NCBI RefSeq assembly: GCF_000182925.2
Contig: NC_026503.1
Coordinates: 4,836,001-4,900,000, forward strand
Source of the DNA: Neurospora crassa OR74A
Taxonomy: Eukaryota > Ascomycota > Sordariomycetes > Sordariales > Sordariaceae
Length of the DNA: 64,000 nt
Direction: 5' to 3'
The position numbers and the translations under genes are program-made. How positions within the stretch are numbered: the first letter of the stretch is position 1; the number at the start of each line of letters is the position of its first letter. Below, piece after piece: positions 57,932 to 64,000 of the stretch. The notes beneath the pieces were generated by a model that worked only from the letters and a program-made list of their open reading frames with translations, made no database searches and was not told the DNA's origin.

Positions 57932-60189
57932 CGTGTTGTTGAGGATATCTGAAGAGGGGGCAACGAAGGTGAGTGAGATTGAATGAGGTGAAGTCGAAGA
58001 AGTGAGACCGAGGAGCGCTTATCGTCAACTCAAGAGTCAAAAGCGGGGTCGTCACCCGTCAATCGGTCGGTCGGTCAATCGTATGAAGGGTGTGACAGGC
58101 CAGCCAGGAAAAGAAATTATGAGGGTATCATGAAAAATACATCAGCAGTAGCAGCAGCAGTAGTAGTGGCACTGCCTAGGAAGAGAGGTCAACAGCGGAC
58201 AACGCCGAGGATGACGATAAGATGAAGTTGAAATGGGAGTGTGGTGAGCCGCCTCATCTGGTGGAGCCATCCATCCGCCGTAGTGGTGTAGGGGGCCAGG
58301 CACAAGCTGACGAAGCACTACGTAGATATGAACTGGATCGGATCGGTATCGTTTGTGTATGGCTCAATGTCGTCGTGAGTCGTAGTCGTGGATTGATTTC
58401 TTGTGTATTGATGAAATTGAAAAAAGGTACAACACCAGGGGCGCGCAGGCACGCAGGCAGGCAGGCAGACAGGCAGGCAGGCAAGAGAGGGGAGACCAGG
58501 CAAAAGGAGACCAGACTGCTTGAGAGAAGAAGGCTGGAATGGTCTTTCTAAAGATCCGATGGCCGAAAACCCGCCCACGTCCACTCTCTGGTCTCACTCA
58601 GGCACCACCTCTCGCAGCAGCGCTTCTCGTTCCTTGCCCGCCTTCTGACCTCTCAGCTCAAGGGCCAAAGCTGTGCCCAGCTGCCCAACACGTGTATCCA
58701 GCGTGCTATCGGGGCGTGTGATTGGTGGCTGGCCGGCGACGGCGGGCTAATCGATGCGCCTTCTGCAGCGACTGCAGCGTCCACATGCGCGATATCAGGT
58801 AAAACTAGTCAAGACGCGGCGTTTATGCGCCTCTGGCACTGGCGCCGGAGGCTAGCACCGCCAAATGGTGGAGCCCCACAGAATCGTATAAGAATCTTCA
58901 ATCCATCCCTCACTTTCTTGACCCCTCTCCTTGGCCGCCTGCCTGGTCGCGCGACGAGGGGGCCTGCAGCACCCATCATCTTTCTTACTGGACAATCGAT
59001 TTTTACTGGAAGACGAACGAGCGAACGAACACACGGACGAACAAGGTCACTGCTGCTGAGGGAGACTGAAGAAGGCCCGAGAAAAGGGCCAACCAGACCA
59101 GGTGGGAGAGAGAAAGATGGTCAGAGGCTGTTGTCGTCGTCGTCAAGATTCAACGGGAAAATGCGCGCCACAATTTCCACAGTTTTTGTCACTCCGGGTG
59201 AGGCGCCGAAAGGAAGAAGATGGTGGTGGTGGTGTGGCTGCGATGGATGGATGGATGAATGAATGGCTAAACTCCCGGTCGCTGGCCGTTGGAGCCACGA
59301 AAGGACGGACCTTTGGCCAATTGTCCACCACACACCTACGTCTGACACCGTAAGTTTGCATGCATCAGCACCATCGTGAAACAAGTACAGCAAAATGGGC
59401 CCTTTCCTTTTGGGCGTCTGGATTGTGCATTCAGGGGGCTTCTAGACCCATGGAGATGATGCTATTTTGGAAGGGCGGGACGGCGGTCAGTTTGATCCTC
59501 TGCAACACCAGCGCGGCGATATCATGAAGTCGACGAATCCCCAGAATTAGGGACTTGATGTACGTGCCTTATTCGGTCATTCAACAAGTCCCCTATTGGC
59601 CTGCTAGTCGATATCCTTCGTCTTTGCAACGATTCGACCCAGGTTAGCGAATAAGTCGAGAGCTTGAGCATTTCAGTTGGTGGTCCAAGTCGTCGATGTT
59701 GCCACCGCAGATACCTTTTCAGCTGCCGCCCTGTTGGCTCAAAAAGCCATTGGGTATCTACCCTTGGCCTCACCTTTTCTTTTTCTTTTTGGAAATCTTG
59801 ATATCTCATGCGTTGAAGCCTTCTTGCTACTGGCATCGTTATCACCCCAATATGATTCCAGTCGGCTCTATCAAGTGTACGTCGCATTGTACAATGACGC
59901 TGCTCGTTGCGCTACGTTGATTGCAGCCTAGCGGGAGACAAGGCTTCACAGAAGCTTAAATGGAGGATTTCCGTGTCTTGACGCCGAAGTTCAGCGCTGG
60001 ATTTGTATTACGCCCACGGTTAAAAAAGAAGGCCATGGGGCCTTGGTTGTTTCGCATCGTCCATCTGCCAGTCACATGTGGGCAATCCATGACGAGGCTG
60101 CATGGAAGATCAATCGATGCCAATAAAGGTCTTCTGAAGACGATATCCACGAGTCCATACTGGCCAAAACTGGGTCAGCCAGTCGGATG
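57932..60189. other. Intergenic, no gene firmly supported
   Basis: Promoter of the NACHT gene at its left end, then a CAG/TAG run near 58145 and a GCAG run at 58446-58480. Around 59.5-59.9 kb both strands stay open for 80-120 codons and both readings look protein-like, so I cannot call a gene. The rest shows nothing. Confidence 0.4.
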
Positions 60190-60990
60190 CGGCATGCGAA
60201 GACGGCACGTAGGTATGATTCCTGATGGCGAGGTTGGTGATGTACAGTACAGCTAGCACCACAGTCGCCGACTGGACACTGAGAAAGTCCATTTTCGATA
60301 GTCAGATGGGGTCGGCCATTGAGGATGATTTGCGAGACCATGGATGGAAGCTCCGTTGCATCGTAAGCATACGGAATGTTGTGTAACACAGTCTTGAGGT
60401 TCATGTCCAATTGGTTGGCCTCTTTGCTTTTTGTCGTGTTTCCATGCGTTGTTATTGGCAATGGAACATTATGGTGTTGCCGAACGAGGTCAGCCTTACG
60501 CTGTGAGAAAGTTGGAGCGCCCTGAGCTAGCGACTTGTAGTAGGCAGAGAACCTCGATTCCCATCAGCAGCATCTGAAATATCGACAGGTCTTGAAAAGC
60601 CTTCGACGTCCACAATGCCCTCCATGATGGCGACATTCCAGGACGAAGGAGGTGACACCTTCCAATGTCCTTGGTACATGAAATGACAAAAGGTTGAAAT
60701 AAACTTTTGCTCTGGTGCCATGTGTAGAAGGAACAATGCAAGGCATCATGGATCGGACAGGAAGTTTCTTGGAACCTCGTGCAGCGGCGGTCATCAGGCG
60801 AGTTCCGATTGATGGTGGCAGAGTGGTATTGTTCAGGTTCAGGAGTGCCCAGATAGCCACCGTAACCACGGATGAAGATGTGAAGGGTGTGTTGCATTCT
60901 GGAAGTCAAGGTACCGGTCCGGAGTAAGACGATTGGGCGCCGATAACCACTTGATGGGGCCATGCCTCCAGTCGCCGACGTGGAAAGGTC
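60190..60990 (-). pseudogene. Frameshifted relic of an unrecognised membrane-type protein
   Basis: On the minus strand, protein-like sequence runs from about 60990 to 60190 but changes frame several times: one frame near 60990-60880, another at about 60870-60640 (hydrophobic start VTVAIWALLNLNN), a third at about 60640-60500 (SIFQMLLMGIEVLCLLQVA, membrane-like), then back to the second frame at about 60495-60240 (NQLDMNLKTVLHNIPYAYDA, then CPVGDC). The changes are not at recognisable splice sites and the middle shifts compensate each other, which fits decay of a host gene. I do not recognise the family. Confidence 0.45.
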
Positions 60991-63724
60991 TACGCTGTGG
61001 TCAGATGTTTATCAGTGAAATGTTTCGTCACAAGAAGATGATGGGAAGTTATGGTGGTCAAGGTATCTTGTCCCAAAACGTGTGCCATCATATCCAAGAC
61101 AAGCGTGGTGTGTAGCTGATATAGAATGATGTCTTTGGTGTAGCTCGACGTGCGTTTATCGAGACATTGCGACGAGAAAACACAGCACCAGAATTGTTTG
61201 CATCACGGAGGGAGAGATTTAGAGTACATTGATACAAGGTCTGAACTTACAGTGCTTATCAGGCATGGCTAGATATTATCCCTGGAGCTCCGTCAGCCTG
61301 TTTCGACATCCACAAGCCGACATGGGCTTAGGCCTTTTAAAACCCCTCGAATGTCTGGAAAGCTTCCATCATGATGAAAACGGAAGCCAGACTTGGTCAC
61401 CCCGCAAAATTCCCCAGGAAAGCAACCTTGTCGTGGGTCAACATGATGGAAAGAGGCAGAAGATGCTATTCCGAGAACACCGAGGTCGAGATTGAAGCCA
61501 GAATGGAAATGTCCGTGCCGCTGACCACGGCCCGGACTGTCTCACGATGTTTATCGGGTGGATATCACGACATGGTGCCTGGATGGGATGTTGACATGCA
61601 CGGGGGAGACGGGAAGGACGGGATATGTAGATAGCGTCCATTCAAGTTGGGTTAAATGGAGACGACGCTCCACATCAAGCTGTCGTCAACAGTGCGATTG
61701 GGATTGTGTGGTCTCTGGGGACTGTGGCCGCAGTGACGTTGATGTCCGTCTTCGGAGTCCTTCCTGTCGACGACATGAAGCCGCTCCAAGGTCAGTCAAG
61801 CTGAGACGGTCGAGTGATTCAAGACGACGACGGGAGGCATGCTGTGGTCAGGTTGACAGAGGAAAAGAGAGAAAGTTGATAAAATTCAAAGTCGCCATAT
61901 TAGAAATCCATGCACTTGGTGGCGAAACAACAGTCTGCTTATTTTGTTTTAATAATCGTGAGACATGTGTCGTGGTGTTGATGCTGAACCTCCAATTAGG
62001 GACCTGGCTATGGCACGTGACTGGCACTGGCATCATTGAATTGAGCTACGGAGTCTTGACTGTTAGATACTTGCTGTACTGCTTTGCATAGAGTATAACA
62101 GCCAGTACATCCCCGCATTTTACAGTGGGCCCGGTGATGTCGCAATTCTGGCGACAAAGCAACAAAGCGAAAAAAACGAGGATGGGTGACTCCACTCTGT
62201 ACCTGGGAGCTTCCCGCGCCCCACCCCAGTTGATTTCGCCATTTTGCCCTTCTCTTTGCGATCAAGAGCGACGGCCAATCTTGTCTCTTTCCGTCTGCAA
62301 CATTTCACAGTCACACACACACAGAGAGAAGGAGCAACGAAGTCAAGACACATCCGATTTCAGGCGGTGTGAAGCAACAGCTGAGGTTCAACACCCCGTT
62401 GCGATACTGCCCGAGACTTCCACTTTGCCATTTTGGAAAGAGTGCTCTCTCTAAGGTAGTATACCTCATCCATTCCATCCGTCACCGACAGGCGACAGCC
62501 GTTCCAGAGCTGTCACTTACCTGGTATTCGGTTACATACCTACCTCTACGCTACTGTACAAAGAGGGAGCACGGGCACTCGTACCCGACACCTACAGTAG
62601 CTTCCTTCAAAGAGCAAGAGAGCAGTCACATACCTACTAGCTGCCCAGACTGAAAGGAAGAGACAGCAAGGCACCGAAAGCCGGAGAGACTAGAAGTTTG
62701 AGACATTCCACTTGGACAACAGAAGTGGAACAAGTGAACCTGGAAATAGGTCAGCAGCGGTCATCATCATCACAGTACGTAAACCACCAAAAAAGACCCT
62801 TTAAACACTTTGACTCGGATCGATGGCGACCAAGGTGCTGTGCATTGCGTGAGGTGCCACCTTGTCCCGTCCACATCCTCGCTGCTCCCGTCCTAGGTCA
62901 TCCTCCAACAGACATCGATTCCTCCTTAACGTGATTGCCCTCCAAACTGCAGCTATACTGCGCTGCACCAGATAAGAGTGCACTAACACTTACACCGCAC
63001 CAATAACAACAGGTCCAACAACGTGCCCACCTCCACGGCAGGGAATCAATCCTTCAACGGTCCCTCTTTCATCTCAGCTGAGCTCTTCCTGATCGCCTCC
63101 AGTCCTCCTCCCTCCCCGGGGCTCCATCTCCAATCCTCCGCCAACAACATCCAGATCCCATCACGTGTCCATCCATCCAGAAACATCAAGATCGCCAGTT
63201 GGGCTGCCCGGCATCACATCGCTGCTGTTTGTTGTCTGCGGGACCCTGCCTTCCTTCTGCTCCTCCTCCAGCTTCATCTAGACCTGCCCAACGGTGGAGC
63301 GAGTCTGGATTCCGCATTAACGAGATTGGACCTTTGAGACGGTAGACCGCCCAAACATCGACCACACCAGGGCATCCATCCATACACCTCACATCAACCA
63401 GCCCGATCACGCAAGACCACATACCCTTTCCCGCCCCAGCCTGACCGACGGGAGTACCTACTACTAGTACATACCTTGGACTGGACAGGACTGGACAGGC
63501 AGGACAGTAGTGTACAGGACAGCACTGCGATACATACAGCAGCAATCTGCGTCCCCTGGTCAGCACGCCATCCATCGCCCTCTAGCCGACCAATGCTTGG
63601 TGTTGCCTCTTCCGCCATTCAACAACAGAACCACGCAACCGCAAACGCACTCTAAATTCCCCCTCAGAACGCACAATCGCAGCGTCATTCTGGGCCCGGC
63701 GGTCCTCGACTCCCCCTTCTCCCA
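60991..63724. other. Intergenic, including the scon-2 promoter and leader
   Basis: Nothing supported between 61.0 and 62.3 kb despite a 178-codon open frame on the plus strand near 61.6-62.1 kb, whose composition is not protein-like. From about 62.7 kb the sequence is CT/CA-rich, typical of the long leader of an ascomycete regulatory gene. Short upstream ATGs are present. I found no clear CYS3-type palindrome. Confidence 0.45.
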
Positions 63725-64000
63725 ATGGATTCCTACCACCTCGCCCCGTCTCGTCCGACTGCGAGCTTCGGACATGATAATGACGCCCCGCTCCAACATG
63801 GGCCTCTAGTGAACTCCTACTCTCATCACCATAACAACCACTCGCGCGACACCGACTCCGATCCCACCGACCAAAACTGCGACCGCAAACGACCCGAGCA
63901 ACAGGCAAGGTTGCGCTCCCGCAACAGCGTCACCAACATGTCGTCCGTCCTCATGAGCAAGACTGTCACGCCTTTCCTTCGGGAACACATTCCCAGCATC
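63725..64000 (+). CDS. scon-2: Sulfur controller 2 (F-box/WD40), 5' end only
   Basis: The first 92 codons of a gene cut by the window edge. The family protein (SCON-2 in Neurospora, SconB in Aspergillus, Met30 in yeast) is the F-box subunit of an SCF ubiquitin ligase that shuts down sulfur-uptake genes by controlling the CYS3/MetR activator. Residues 1-70 are His/Asp/Ser/Arg-rich and variable. The evidence is the conserved N-terminal block SKTVTPFLREHIPSI at the end, which in family members precedes the F-box and WD40 repeats; those lie outside the window. Start chosen as the first ATG of the frame with a fair context (CCCAATGG). Identification rests on this one block. Confidence 0.75.
   Translation, partial: MDSYHLAPSRPTASFGHDNDAPLQHGPLVNSYSHHHNNHSRDTDSDPTDQNCDRKRPEQQARLRSRNSVTNMSSVLMSKTVTPFLREHIPSI

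Noticed and set aside
59522-59931. Open frames on both strands (121 codons minus, 84 codons plus)
   Set aside because: Both look partly protein-like, which means neither is convincing. No splice or promoter evidence decides.
61558-62091. A 178-codon plus-strand frame
   Set aside because: Cys/Arg/Ser-heavy composition typical of chance frames, with no start context, splice signal or motif.

Overview
The window looks like a chromosome segment of a filamentous ascomycete, most likely a sordariomycete close to Sordariales. Short GT-AG introns with CTAAC or CTGAC branch sites, a NudE/RO-11 homologue, the first 92 codons of a scon-2/sconB-type gene, a large NACHT protein of fungal type and a sharply bounded AT-rich block with RIP-like transition decay all point that way.

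Layout. 1-20.9 kb is an AT-rich, transposon-only block. A Ty3/Gypsy fossil (5467-14004, two 312-bp LTRs, GCCTC target duplication) sits inside an older minus-strand Ty3/Gypsy fossil (1-5466 plus 14005-15036). It is followed by a large decayed coding relic of unassigned type (about 15.04-20.25 kb) and a 69-bp tandem repeat next to the border with normal DNA. 21-42 kb is a gene-sparse accessory region with poorly conserved, mostly cysteine-pair (zinc-ribbon-like) genes: about 22.9-23.5 (+), 24.3-26.2 (-), a relic at 30.7-31.4 (+), 33.0-33.9 (-), 38.0-39.7 (+) and 40.3-42.0 (+). It also holds a small secreted cysteine-rich protein (34.7-35.2), a Copia fragment and a tRNA-like element. From 43 kb on the window is more housekeeping-like: a small hypothetical gene, a Nudix ADP-ribose pyrophosphatase, NudE, a 1619-residue STAND/NACHT protein, a long stretch with one frameshifted relic, and the start of scon-2.

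Main result. Three separate loci carry the same cysteine motif with an in-frame amber codon at the same place: C-x3-[A/V]-TAG-Q-P-G-x3-C-x2-H. At two of them the frame is open on both sides. In all three the TAG lies in the same 9-nt loop (YCTAGCAGC) of a predicted hairpin whose stem bases differ from copy to copy yet still pair. In one gene (24262-26238, minus) the frame runs about 1.8 kb with only four internal stops, three of them TAG. A further gene (37986-39716) also has one in-frame TAG inside a predicted hairpin loop. This is the pattern expected for stop-correcting A-to-I mRNA editing (UAG to UGG), known from the sexual stage of Fusarium, Neurospora and Sordaria. Read-through or unrecognised splicing are alternatives. 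The editing reading is an inference; the shared amber, frames and hairpins are seen directly.

Limits: the accessory genes have no family I can name, exon structures there are hand-built, and no similarity search was possible.
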